This document shows positions 1-6,920 of a stretch of DNA of 16,438 nt, in pieces. The notes under the pieces are model-generated. The model saw nothing but the letters and a program-made list of their open reading frames with translations. It made no database searches and was not told where the DNA came from. The position numbers and the translations under genes are program-made. The first letter of the stretch is position 1, and every line of letters starts with the position of its first letter. Source of the DNA: Candidatus Colicola caccequi (GTDB lineage Bacteria; Bacteroidota; Bacteroidia; Bacteroidales; Paludibacteraceae); NCBI GenBank assembly GCA_018065205.1, contig JAGHTR010000055.1, positions 1 through 16,438 of the forward strand. The letters are read 5' to 3'.

Positions 1-758
1 GATGTACGTACCATACTATTTAAGCCATATTCAAAGTATCCACCAATCTTGAGAATATAGCACATTGAACCTTGTGAATAAACCGAGGATAAAACATCAT
101 AACCTAATTCAATACATAAAGAAACGCTCGGTTTGAGCCGCACCGAATTTTTGCTTTCAAAATCCCACGTGCCATATTCATGCATATCACGGAAAATAGT
201 TGTCTGTTCATGTCCCTCTTCTGTATAATTGCTATATTTGCCACTAAACTCATATCGGCCTGTTGATTTGATATCGGTTGTCATGGGAAATGCTACTTTG
301 GCTCCTGCACCCACATAGAATCCTTTAACGTAGTATCCCAACATCAACGGCACTTCTACAAAGCCCCATTCGTTCTTGTCTTTCTGATTACGAACATCGT
401 AGAGGAACGTAACGGATTTTCCTTGAGTATCCATACCGGGACGACTGTCAGAATAAAGGTCCGTCGTAATGGAACTGCGATGGAAATGATATCCGGCACC
501 GAGACTAATCCAAAAACCATTGTTTCGGAACTCATATCCTGCACCAATTGAACCGCCAAAGTTACCGGTAGGATTGGTGCCGGACATATCTATTTGCAGA
601 TTTGTATAGGCTCCTACACCATATACAAAACCGAAGTGATAATTCTCGCCTTTGCTATACGAACGTTTGCCCCTACTTTGGGCATCTAATGAAATGGAAC
701 AAATAAGGAATGCCATGATGCAAATCCCGAACCATTTGTTGTGAAATACTGTATTCAT
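1..758 (-). CDS. Outer-membrane beta-barrel protein, 3' end cut by window edge
   Basis: The frame is open from an ATG at 758 leftwards to position 1, giving 252 codons with no stop, so the C-terminus lies outside the window. Residues 1-27 form a Sec signal peptide: basic/polar start, hydrophobic core around WFGICIMAFLICSIS, likely cleavage after LDA. The rest alternates Gly, aromatic and polar residues in short strands (for example HFGFVYGVGAYTNL, GGSIGAGYEFRNNGFWIS, EVPLMLGYYVKGFYVGAGAKVAF). This is typical of PorT/OmpA-N-like barrels of Bacteroidota, which sit in the outer membrane. The specific role is not recognisable. An OmpA-like peptidoglycan-binding domain could follow beyond the edge and cannot be excluded. 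It is transcribed divergently from rplU from its own promoter at 857-888. The start is supported by the signal peptide beginning directly at this ATG. Confidence 0.8.
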   Translation of the reverse strand, partial: MNTVFHNKWFGICIMAFLICSISLDAQSRGKRSYSKGENYHFGFVYGVGAYTNLQIDMSGTNPTGNFGGSIGAGYEFRNNGFWISLGAGYHFHRSSITTDLYSDSRPGMDTQGKSVTFLYDVRNQKDKNEWGFVEVPLMLGYYVKGFYVGAGAKVAFPMTTDIKSTGRYEFSGKYSNYTEEGHEQTTIFRDMHEYGTWDFESKNSVRLKPSVSLCIELGYDVLSSVYSQGSMCYILKIGGYFEYGLNSMVRT

Positions 759-856
759 TTTTAGGTTTGTTAATATTCGTTTTTTCTATTTATATATTAT
801 TGTTTGCATGCACTTGGGTGAGCGTGCCCGCGACGCATGCGTGCAGAAAAAGTGTG

Positions 857-888
857 CAAAGGTATGAAAAAAAAATGAATTGGGCAAA
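857..888 (-). promoter_or_regulatory. Bacteroidota-type promoter for the barrel protein gene
   Basis: Read on the minus strand, a -33 TTTG (888 to 885) is followed after exactly 20 nt by the -7 box TACCTTTG (864 to 857). This matches the Bacteroidota primary sigma consensus TTTG-N19-21-TAnnTTTG. Transcription would start near 851, giving a leader of roughly 90 nt before the ATG at 758. The 20-nt spacer holds a run of nine T. Confidence 0.75.
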
Positions 889-944
889 TTTTAGTAATAT
901 AAAAATCAAATTTTGCCCAAAAAAACACTTTTTTCATAAAAAAA

Positions 945-976
945 TTTGCACATCTCAAAAAAAAGTTGTACTTTTG
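945..976 (+). promoter_or_regulatory. Bacteroidota-type promoter for the rplU block
   Basis: TTTG at 945-948, a 20-nt spacer and TACTTTTG at 969-976 match the Bacteroidota consensus exactly. The predicted start is near 982, leaving a leader of about 110 nt before the rplU ATG at 1091. It is divergent from the barrel-gene promoter, with about 56 nt between the two -33 boxes. It is the only consensus promoter I found upstream of the serS/tkt/leuS block. Confidence 0.8.
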
Positions 977-987
977 CACGATTTTTT

Positions 988-1064
988 GCGGAATAGGCTT
1001 GATAAGTACCTAAGCAGCGTATGAGTTTCGACAGCAGCGCATAGATCTTGGGACGCCTCACCGC
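988..1064 (+). ncRNA. Candidate structured mRNA leader upstream of rplU
   Basis: The leader can form nested helices: GCGG 988-991 with CCGC 1061-1064, GGC 996-998 with GCC 1055-1057, and CCTAAG 1009-1014 with CTTGGG 1047-1052 (one G-U pair). They enclose an apical segment holding the short ORF at 1021-1044. Ribosomal-protein operons often carry autoregulatory leaders, so a bL21-responsive element is one reading. Serine-codon attenuation is another. The helices were found by eye without energy calculation or covariation. Confidence 0.35.
1021..1044 (+). CDS. Possible seven-codon leader peptide, MSFDSSA
   Basis: ATG at 1021 is followed by AGT TTC GAC AGC AGC GCA and TAG. Three of seven residues are serine, and seryl-tRNA synthetase is encoded in the same transcription unit. 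The ORF begins about 40 nt into the predicted transcript and sits inside the candidate leader helix 1009-1014/1047-1052. This could be a translated attenuator peptide, but seven codons can arise by chance and no ribosome binding signal is visible. Confidence 0.2.
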   Translation: MSFDSSA

Positions 1065-1090
1065 CATAATATTTAATACATTTAATAGTA

Positions 1091-1408
1091 ATGTACGCAA
1101 TTGTAGACATGATGGGTCAACAGTTCAAAGCCGAGGTAGGTAAGAAACTGTTCATCAATCGTACAGAGGGCGATAAAGGTGCCGCTCTGGAATTTGACAA
1201 AGTGCTCTTCGTAGAAAACGAAGGTAAGTTTAAAGTTGGTGCTCCTTATGTTAAGGGGGCTAAAGTAATTTGCGAGATTTTGGATAACGAATGCCGCGCT
1301 GAAAAGATTTTAGTATTCCACAAGAAACGTCGCAAAGGTTACAAGAAGTTAAACGGTCATCGTCAGGACTTGACCAATGTTATTGTTAAAGAGATTGTTC
1401 TCGCCTAA
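1091..1408 (+). CDS. rplU: 50S ribosomal protein L21 (bL21)
   Basis: The 105-residue product has the usual bL21 length and hallmarks: an N-terminal MYAIVDMMGQQFKAEVGKKL segment, a central VGAPYVKGAKV stretch, and the basic 23S rRNA-binding segment KILVFHKKRRKGYKKLNGHRQ near residues 72-92. bL21 is an early-assembly protein of the large subunit. The start is unambiguous because the family begins exactly here. It leads the block from a consensus promoter with a long foldable leader. rpmA follows after 19 nt, and the L21-L27 pair is one of the most conserved bacterial gene pairs. Nothing is unusual in the protein itself. Confidence 0.98.
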   Translation: MYAIVDMMGQQFKAEVGKKLFINRTEGDKGAALEFDKVLFVENEGKFKVGAPYVKGAKVICEILDNECRAEKILVFHKKRRKGYKKLNGHRQDLTNVIVKEIVLA

Positions 1409-1427
1409 AAAAAGAAAGGATTAGTTT

Positions 1428-1691
1428 ATGGCACATAAGAAAGGTGTCGGTAGTTCTAAGAACGGCCGTGAATCAGAAAGCAAACGTCTTGGTGTGAAGA
1501 TTTGGGGTGGCCAAATCGCAAAGGCTGGTAATATTATCGTACGTCAACGTGGTACCGTTCATAACCCGGGTGCAAACATGGGTATGGGTAGCGATCATAC
1601 TTTGTATGCATTATGCGATGGCGTGGTTACTTTTACCCGTAAACGCAACGACAAGAGCTACGTTAGCATTCAACCTATTGCTGAGGCATAA
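1428..1691 (+). CDS. rpmA: 50S ribosomal protein L27 (bL27)
   Basis: The 87-residue product starts MAHKKGVGSSKNGRES, the flexible N-terminal tail of bL27 that reaches towards the peptidyl-transferase centre. The core includes KIWGGQIAKAGNIIVRQRGT and PGANMGMGSDHTLYAL, both diagnostic. Because Met is followed by AHKKG, the Firmicutes-type cleavable N-terminal extension is absent. It lies 19 nt after rplU and is certainly co-transcribed with it. A GC-rich hairpin begins 21 nt past the stop and may attenuate transcription into serS. Confidence 0.98.
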   Translation: MAHKKGVGSSKNGRESESKRLGVKIWGGQIAKAGNIIVRQRGTVHNPGANMGMGSDHTLYALCDGVVTFTRKRNDKSYVSIQPIAEA

Positions 1692-1712
1692 CGTATTGTA
1701 AATATTTTACTA

Positions 1713-1736
1713 TTCCTCCGCCTTTCGGCGGGGGAA
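1713..1736 (+). terminator. GC-rich hairpin after rpmA, possible attenuator
   Basis: TTCCTCCGCC (1713-1722) pairs with GGCGGGGGAA (1727-1736) around a four-base loop, giving ten pairs with one G-U. No U-run follows, so it is not a complete intrinsic terminator. It could cause partial termination, pausing, or protect the 3' end of a processed rplU-rpmA message. A second hairpin follows immediately. Confidence 0.5.
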
Positions 1737-1740
1737 TGTT

Positions 1741-1772
1741 GTATATGAGTGCGCGCGAGGGCGCACATATAC
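1741..1772 (+). promoter_or_regulatory. Second hairpin in the serS leader
   Basis: GTATATG (1741-1747) pairs with CATATAC (1766-1772), and TGCGC (1750-1754) with GCGCA (1761-1765). The stem has twelve pairs, a two-base bulge (AG) and a six-base loop. It ends 26 nt before the serS ATG and starts only 4 nt after the previous hairpin. The pair occupies most of the 107-nt rpmA-serS gap and could set serS expression relative to the ribosomal genes. Confidence 0.45.
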
Positions 1773-1798
1773 GCACACACATTAATCACAACATAAAA

Positions 1799-3175
1799 AT
1801 GTTAACACTCAAACAAATCTACGAGGATAAGGCTGCTGTTGTGGCCGGCCTCAACAAAAAACATTTTGCCGGAGCTCAAGAAGCTATCGACCAAGTTATT
1901 GCATTGGATCAAGAGCGTAAAGCTGCACAACAGAAAAAAGATGCCGCTTCCGCAGAAATGAATCAGATTAGCAAGTCTATAGGTATGTTTATGGCTAAGG
2001 GACAGAAAACGGAAGCAGAAGAAGCCAAGGCTAAAACAGGCGTACTGAAAGAAAATATTAAGCAATACGAACAACAAATGGCGGATGCCGAAGAGAAACA
2101 ACGTCTATTGTTGCTGACTATTCCTAACGTTCCATATACCCTTGTTCCCGAAGGTAAAAGCGCCGAAGATAACTTGGCTGTTAAAGTTGGCGGTTGGGAG
2201 TTTGGAAAGGGGTTGGAAAAACTGAATCAGCCAAACGAGAAAGCCTTTACAAAGGAAGGAGCGGCCATTGCTCTTAAGGATTGGCCGGAGGAGGAAGATC
2301 CTCAACCTGCATTCGCTAAATTGCCACACTGGGAACTGGCTAAGAAATACAACCTTATTGATTTTGACCTGGGTGTTAAAATATCCGGTGCAGGATTCCC
2401 TGTCTATATTGGTCAAGGTGCACGCCTACAGCGCGCGCTGATTGATTTCTTCTTGGCTGAAGCAACGAAGGCCGGTTATACCGAAATCATGCCACCTACC
2501 GTGGTGAATCATGCTTCCGGTTATGGTACGGGTCAATTGCCTGATAAGGAAGGGCAGATGTACCATTGCGAAGTGGATGATCTTTACTTAATTCCAACGG
2601 CTGAGGTGCCTGTAACGAATCTCTATCGTGATGAGATTATTGATGAGGAACAATTGCCTATTAAGAACTGCGCCTATACCGAGTGCTTCCGTCGTGAAGC
2701 TGGCAGTTATGGTAAGGACGTTCGTGGCCTGAACCGCCTGCATGAGTTCTCTAAGATTGAAATCGTTCGTATAGACACGCCCGCGCATAGCGACGCTTCT
2801 CATAGAGAGATGTTGGACCATGTAGAAGGTTTGCTCAAAAAGTTAGAGTTGCCCTATCGTATCCTTCGCCTTTGCGGTGGCGATATGAGTTTTACAGCGG
2901 CTATCTGCTACGATTTTGAAGTGTATAGCGAAGCACAACATCGTTGGCTCGAAGTTTCTTCTACATCTAATTTTGATACCTACCAAGCTAACCGTCTCAA
3001 ATGCCGTTATCGTGGTAAGGAGGATAAGAAAGTTCAAATCGCTCATACGCTGAATGGTTCGGCTTTGGCCCTGCCGCGTATTGTGGCTGCTTTGTTGGAG
3101 AATAACCAAAGCGAAGAAGGAATTCGTATTCCTAAGGCTTTGCAACCATTCTTTGGTGCAGATATGATTCGCTAA
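1799..3175 (+). CDS. serS: Seryl-tRNA synthetase
   Basis: A class II cytosolic synthetase that charges tRNA-Ser using ATP. From ATG 1799 the product is 458 residues. Residues about 30-105 form the long antiparallel coiled coil (Lys/Glu/Gln-rich) that grips the tRNA-Ser extra arm. Motif 1 lies around GARLQRALIDFFLAEA, motif 2 contains FRRE at 297-300, and motif 3 contains LNGSALALPRIVAALLEN with Arg near 427. The frame also allows a start at 1736, but the 21 extra residues are encoded by the two hairpins and have no family counterpart. MLTLKQIYEDK is the expected N-terminus, so 1799 is chosen. rplU-rpmA-serS order is, as I recall, common in Bacteroidales. Confidence 0.97.
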   Translation: MLTLKQIYEDKAAVVAGLNKKHFAGAQEAIDQVIALDQERKAAQQKKDAASAEMNQISKSIGMFMAKGQKTEAEEAKAKTGVLKENIKQYEQQMADAEEKQRLLLLTIPNVPYTLVPEGKSAEDNLAVKVGGWEFGKGLEKLNQPNEKAFTKEGAAIALKDWPEEEDPQPAFAKLPHWELAKKYNLIDFDLGVKISGAGFPVYIGQGARLQRALIDFFLAEATKAGYTEIMPPTVVNHASGYGTGQLPDKEGQMYHCEVDDLYLIPTAEVPVTNLYRDEIIDEEQLPIKNCAYTECFRREAGSYGKDVRGLNRLHEFSKIEIVRIDTPAHSDASHREMLDHVEGLLKKLELPYRILRLCGGDMSFTAAICYDFEVYSEAQHRWLEVSSTSNFDTYQANRLKCRYRGKEDKKVQIAHTLNGSALALPRIVAALLENNQSEEGIRIPKALQPFFGADMIR

Positions 3176-3190
3176 TAAACGTAAACAAGA

Positions 3191-3715
3191 ATGATAGAAA
3201 TTCTTAAATATGTTCTTCCTGCCTTGGTGGTAGTATTGGGTGTGTGGTTAATCCAGCACTCTATGCTCCGCCAAGAGGAGAAGAAACGTAAGTTTGAATT
3301 GCAGCGAGAGAGCAAAAAAAACATCTCGCCCATTCGCATGCGTGCTTACGAAAGGCTGAGTTTATTGCTGGAACGCACCGAGCCGGAGGCTATGCTCAAA
3401 GAGATGATGGATGATCCGGGATGGGTGAATAAATCTGTAATGGATGTGCAGCGCGAATTGTTACAACGCATTCGTTTGGAGTTTGACCATAACATGAGTC
3501 AACAAGTGTATATAAGCGATGAGGTGTGGCAGAAAATAATGGTGGCGCGTGACGAAATGGCTGCTTTTGTGAACCAGATGGCCATTCAACTCAAACCGGG
3601 TAGTTCGGCAATGGATTATATGAAAGTACTGATTCAGGCTTATCACATGAATGGCGATACACCTCACGAAATAGCTTTACAGGACCTAAAAGATGAAGCA
3701 CGTCAACTTCTTTAA
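3191..3715 (+). CDS. Membrane-anchored conserved hypothetical (DUF7935-like)
   Basis: The 174-residue product has one N-terminal membrane segment (about residues 5-22, YVLPALVVVLGVWLIQH). A basic, charged stretch follows (RQEEKKRKFELQRESKK), then a soluble alpha-helical domain with the pattern PIRMRAYERLSLLLERTEP. That pattern resembles a Bacteroidota-restricted family I know as DUF7935; the assignment is from memory. The topology suggests a short extracytoplasmic N-terminus and a cytosolic domain. No catalytic motif is visible and the function is unknown. It starts 15 nt after serS, and its end overlaps the next gene by 23 nt, implying coupled translation with the envelope-type genes that follow. 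Confidence 0.85.
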   Translation: MIEILKYVLPALVVVLGVWLIQHSMLRQEEKKRKFELQRESKKNISPIRMRAYERLSLLLERTEPEAMLKEMMDDPGWVNKSVMDVQRELLQRIRLEFDHNMSQQVYISDEVWQKIMVARDEMAAFVNQMAIQLKPGSSAMDYMKVLIQAYHMNGDTPHEIALQDLKDEARQLL

Positions 3716-4187
3716 TATGATGCTTGTCGGCTTATTGTGCATTAGCTGCCAGCCGGATACAGTATGCCATGAAACACGTAAGGTGGCTATGCATTGTCAT
3801 TTCCGCGAGTATTACCGCGTGCCGTCTAATGTACAACTCAATGTCCGTACCGAATGGGATAGTATTACGGTACAAGGCATAGGGTCGGATAGTGTATTGT
3901 ACAACAATACTAAGCAAGTCTCATATATCGCCCTGCCTCTGAAGGATAGTATAGATACATGTGCTTATGTACTAACCTACCATCAAAAGAAGGATACACT
4001 AACTGCCATCTATACGAATCAGCAGAAATTCCTTAGTATTGAATGTGGCTGTGTGTATAACCATAAGATTATGCAAATCAACCACACACGGAATTGGATA
4101 GATACCGTCCTTATTGTCAATGATGCCGTGATGTTGGATATAGATAAGAATATTGTGCTGCAAAGAACAAACCCCGATAATGAATAA
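3693..4187 (+). CDS. Putative lipoprotein (DUF6452-like)
   Basis: The 164-residue product has a short signal (MKHVNFFNMMLVGLLCISC) ending at Cys19, with Ser at -1, compatible with a lipoprotein though not an ideal lipobox. The mature part is beta-rich with further cysteines (about 25, 34, 69 in order along HETRKV...HCHF and the later IECGCVYNHKI). It resembles the Bacteroidota DUF6452 family, usually next to a DUF6048 gene as here. Function is unknown; envelope location is inferred. A start at 3717 would avoid the 23-nt overlap, but it would leave a signal with no basic residue, so 3693 is preferred. Its stop overlaps the next ATG by 8 nt. Confidence 0.8.
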   Translation: MKHVNFFNMMLVGLLCISCQPDTVCHETRKVAMHCHFREYYRVPSNVQLNVRTEWDSITVQGIGSDSVLYNNTKQVSYIALPLKDSIDTCAYVLTYHQKKDTLTAIYTNQQKFLSIECGCVYNHKIMQINHTRNWIDTVLIVNDAVMLDIDKNIVLQRTNPDNE

Positions 4188-4887
4188 ATGGCTCTCCATA
4201 TTAATGTTGTTGCTATTGACCCTGACAGCCAATGCAACTAAGCACATGCCGGATACAGTTTATCACCATAATCGGATGTATATAGATGGTCTGCGCATCT
4301 ATTCGGATTCGGCTATTTATCAAGGGCTGAATCTAAAGATTGATATGTTTATGCCGGTCTTAGAGGTGGCTCGTTCCAAAGGTAAATTACAAGCCTATGA
4401 GGTGGCTCTTAATCTGCGTTTGAAACAACGCTATTATCCTACGATTGAATTGGGTTATGCTTTTGGCCAAACCAATGTATCCGATACGTATTGGAAAGGT
4501 CAAGGCGGTTTTGTCAAATTAGGATTGGATGTGAATGGGTTACGTAAGCACGTGGAAGCATTGGACGCCTTACTAGTGGGTATTCGTGTGGGTGGAGCGT
4601 ACGAGAAATATGACCTCACCGGCGTACGCGTGGCCGGATCATATTGGCAACCTGCTTCATCTTGTGACTTCACAAATCAGTACTCCTTCAATTGTTGGGG
4701 TGAAGTGGTTGCAGGATGCCAAGTACATGTATGTAGTGGCTTGATGATGGGATGGTACTTCCGTCTGAAAGTACTGTTTACTCGTAATTTGAAAGGAGAA
4801 GAAGTGGCTCCATATTATATCCCCGGATTTGGTTATCGTGATAATACCAACTGGGGATTTAATTACTATATTGGATGGAAATTTTAA
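4180..4887 (+). CDS. Putative outer-membrane or periplasmic protein (DUF6048-like)
   Basis: The 235-residue product begins with a clear Sec signal peptide (MNKWLSILMLLLLTLTANA, cleavage likely before TKH). The mature part alternates hydrophobic and aromatic residues (IELGYAFGQTN, KGQGGFVKLGLDVNGL, LLVGIRVGGAYEKYD) and ends in an aromatic residue (YYIGWKF), as outer-membrane barrels do. It matches my recollection of DUF6048, which pairs with DUF6452 in Bacteroidota. The ATG at 4180 overlaps the upstream stop (ATGAATAA), and an earlier TTG in frame would only add residues before the signal, so 4180 is chosen. Function unknown; a shared complex with the preceding lipoprotein is plausible. Confidence 0.85.
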   Translation: MNKWLSILMLLLLTLTANATKHMPDTVYHHNRMYIDGLRIYSDSAIYQGLNLKIDMFMPVLEVARSKGKLQAYEVALNLRLKQRYYPTIELGYAFGQTNVSDTYWKGQGGFVKLGLDVNGLRKHVEALDALLVGIRVGGAYEKYDLTGVRVAGSYWQPASSCDFTNQYSFNCWGEVVAGCQVHVCSGLMMGWYFRLKVLFTRNLKGEEVAPYYIPGFGYRDNTNWGFNYYIGWKF

Positions 4888-4905
4888 CAAACAAAATATA
4901 CTGAT

Positions 4906-6918
4906 ATGAAACACACAACTGAATTAATGAATCGTGCAGCGAATAATATTCGTATTCTGGCTGCAGCAATGGTAGAAAAAGCAAAGAGTGGGCATCCCGG
5001 TGGTGCTATGGGAGGTTCGGACTTTATTAATGTCCTTTTTTCTGAGTTCTTGGAATATGATCCGGAGAACCCTGCATGGGAGGCTCGTGATCGTTTCTTC
5101 TTGGATCCCGGGCATATGGCTCCAATGTTGTATAGCCAATTATGCTTAGCCGGTAAATTCACTTTGGACGAACTGCAAACACTTCGTCAATGGGGTAGTG
5201 TGGTGCCTGGTCATCCAGAGCGCGATATCAATCGTGGTATAGAAAATACCTCCGGACCTCTGGGTCAAGGTCATACCTTTGCCGTAGGTGCTGCCATCGC
5301 TGCTAAATGGTTTAATGCTCGCTTCGGCGCTGTGCATAACCCTACAATCTATGCTTTCATCTCGGATGGTGGCGTACAAGAGGAAATTAGTCAAGGTGCA
5401 GGACGTTTAGCCGGACATCTTGGATTGGATAACCTAATCATGTTCTACGATAGCAATAACATTCAACTCTCAACAGGTTGCGATGCTGTCTCATCTGAAG
5501 ATGTGGCTAAGAAATACGAAGCATGGAATTGGTTCGTTCAGGAAGTGCCGGGTAATGATCCGGATGCTATTCGTGAGGCTATTATTAAGGCTAAGGAAGA
5601 AAAGAACCGCCCAAGCCTAATCGTGGGACATACTACTATGGGTAAAGGATGCCTCACCGAAGATGGCGCTTCTTGGGAAAGCAAATGTTCTACCCATGGT
5701 CAACCGCTATCTAAGTCCGGCGCCAGCTTTGAACGCACCGTTCAGGGACTGGGTGGTAATCCGGCTGAACCGTTTGTTATCTTCCCCGAAGTACAAGAGA
5801 TGTATGCTAAACGTCAAGAAGAACTGCGTGAAATATGCAATCGCCGTTACGAGGCTTATCACCAATGGGCTGAGGCTAATCCGACCTTGCGTAATGAATA
5901 TGAGGCTTATATGTCAGGTCAAACTCCTTGCGTTGATTGGAGTAAGATTGAGCAGAAAGCCGGTGCTGCAACCCGTGGCGCAAGTGCAACGGTGCTCAGT
6001 TACTTGGCCGAGAATGTAGGCAATATGATTGTATCGTCTGCTGACCTTAGCAATTCCGATAAGACCGATGGCTTCCTCAAGAAAACAGCGGCATTCAAAA
6101 AAGGCGACTTCTCCGGTCAGTTCCTACAAGCCGGCGTAAGTGAACTCACTATGGCTTGCGTAATGATTGGTATGAGCCTGCATGGCGGTATAATCCCTGC
6201 TTGCGGTACGTTCTTTGTCTTCAGCGATTATATGAAACCTGCCGTTCGTCTGGCTGCCCTGATGGAAGTTCCTGTTATCTTTATTTGGAGTCATGATGCC
6301 TTCCGCGTTGGCGAAGATGGTCCTACCCACGAACCGGTTGAACAAGAGGCACAAATACGTCTTATGGAGAAACTCAAGAACCATCATGGACACAACTCAA
6401 TGCTCGTAATGCGTCCTGCCGATGCAGAAGAAACAACGATGGCTTGGCGATTGGCTATTGAGAATACACAAACGCCTACCGCACTCATTCTCAGCCGTCA
6501 AGATATTACTCCTGTGCCCAATACTAACCTCGAAGGCTTCCGCAAAGGTGCTTATATCGTTTCTAAGGACGAGAACCCACAAGTAGTGCTTGTTGCCGGT
6601 GGTAGCGAAGTCGCTACGTTGATGGCCGGTGCAGAACTGCTCCGCAAGGAAGGCGTGCGCCTGCAAGTCATTAGTGTTCCTTCCGAAGGGTTATTCCGCC
6701 TGCAGAGTGCTGAATACCAAAACGAAGTCTTACCAAAGGGTATCAAACGATTCGGTATGACGGCCGGTCTGCCGTGCACGTTAGAGAGCCTCGTGGGGGA
6801 GAATGGCAAGATTTGGGGCTTAGAGAGCTTCGGATTTAGCGCTCCGTATAAAGTGCTGGATGAAAAACTCGGCTTTACCGCTGAAAATGTTTACAACCAA
6901 GTTAAACAAATGCTATAA
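4906..6918 (+). CDS. tkt: Transketolase
   Basis: A ThDP- and Mg-dependent enzyme of the non-oxidative pentose phosphate pathway that transfers two-carbon ketol units between sugar phosphates in the cytosol. The 670-residue length is typical. Substrate-site motifs are SGHPGGAMG (His30), DPGHMAP (His70) and GPLGQG (117-122). The ThDP/metal site is FISDGGVQEEIS with Asp154 and FYDSNN near 180-185. The activating glutamate is Glu413 in AGVSELTM. GEDGPTHEPVEQ at 469-480 is the usual phosphate and substrate loop. The enzyme appears complete. It starts 18 nt after the DUF6048-like gene and ends 2 nt before leuS, so it is probably expressed with both. Confidence 0.97.
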   Translation: MKHTTELMNRAANNIRILAAAMVEKAKSGHPGGAMGGSDFINVLFSEFLEYDPENPAWEARDRFFLDPGHMAPMLYSQLCLAGKFTLDELQTLRQWGSVVPGHPERDINRGIENTSGPLGQGHTFAVGAAIAAKWFNARFGAVHNPTIYAFISDGGVQEEISQGAGRLAGHLGLDNLIMFYDSNNIQLSTGCDAVSSEDVAKKYEAWNWFVQEVPGNDPDAIREAIIKAKEEKNRPSLIVGHTTMGKGCLTEDGASWESKCSTHGQPLSKSGASFERTVQGLGGNPAEPFVIFPEVQEMYAKRQEELREICNRRYEAYHQWAEANPTLRNEYEAYMSGQTPCVDWSKIEQKAGAATRGASATVLSYLAENVGNMIVSSADLSNSDKTDGFLKKTAAFKKGDFSGQFLQAGVSELTMACVMIGMSLHGGIIPACGTFFVFSDYMKPAVRLAALMEVPVIFIWSHDAFRVGEDGPTHEPVEQEAQIRLMEKLKNHHGHNSMLVMRPADAEETTMAWRLAIENTQTPTALILSRQDITPVPNTNLEGFRKGAYIVSKDENPQVVLVAGGSEVATLMAGAELLRKEGVRLQVISVPSEGLFRLQSAEYQNEVLPKGIKRFGMTAGLPCTLESLVGENGKIWGLESFGFSAPYKVLDEKLGFTAENVYNQVKQML

Positions 6919-6920
6919 TC

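Larger units (their letters stand above)
759..1090. other. Divergent intergenic regulatory region
   Basis: This 332-nt gap separates the minus-strand barrel gene from rplU. It contains a minus-strand promoter (857-888), a plus-strand promoter (945-976), a GC-rich potential hairpin in the barrel-gene leader (806-845), and a roughly 105-nt foldable rplU leader (988-1064) containing a seven-codon ORF. The region between the promoters is extremely A/T rich. The open frames crossing the gap are low-complexity and cover the promoters, so I do not call a protein gene here. Confidence 0.75.

Noticed and set aside
767..1024. 85-codon plus-strand frame in the divergent gap
   Set aside because: It covers both promoters, and the product is a low-complexity Lys/Phe string from A/T tracts.
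977..1090. tmRNA or another known structured RNA in the rplU leader
   Set aside because: No tRNA-like acceptor and T-arm pair and no known RNA signature could be recognised; only simple nested helices are seen.
1736..1798. N-terminal extension of serS to an upstream start at 1736
   Set aside because: The added 21 residues are encoded by hairpin sequence and have no counterpart in SerRS, which begins MLTLKQIYEDK here.
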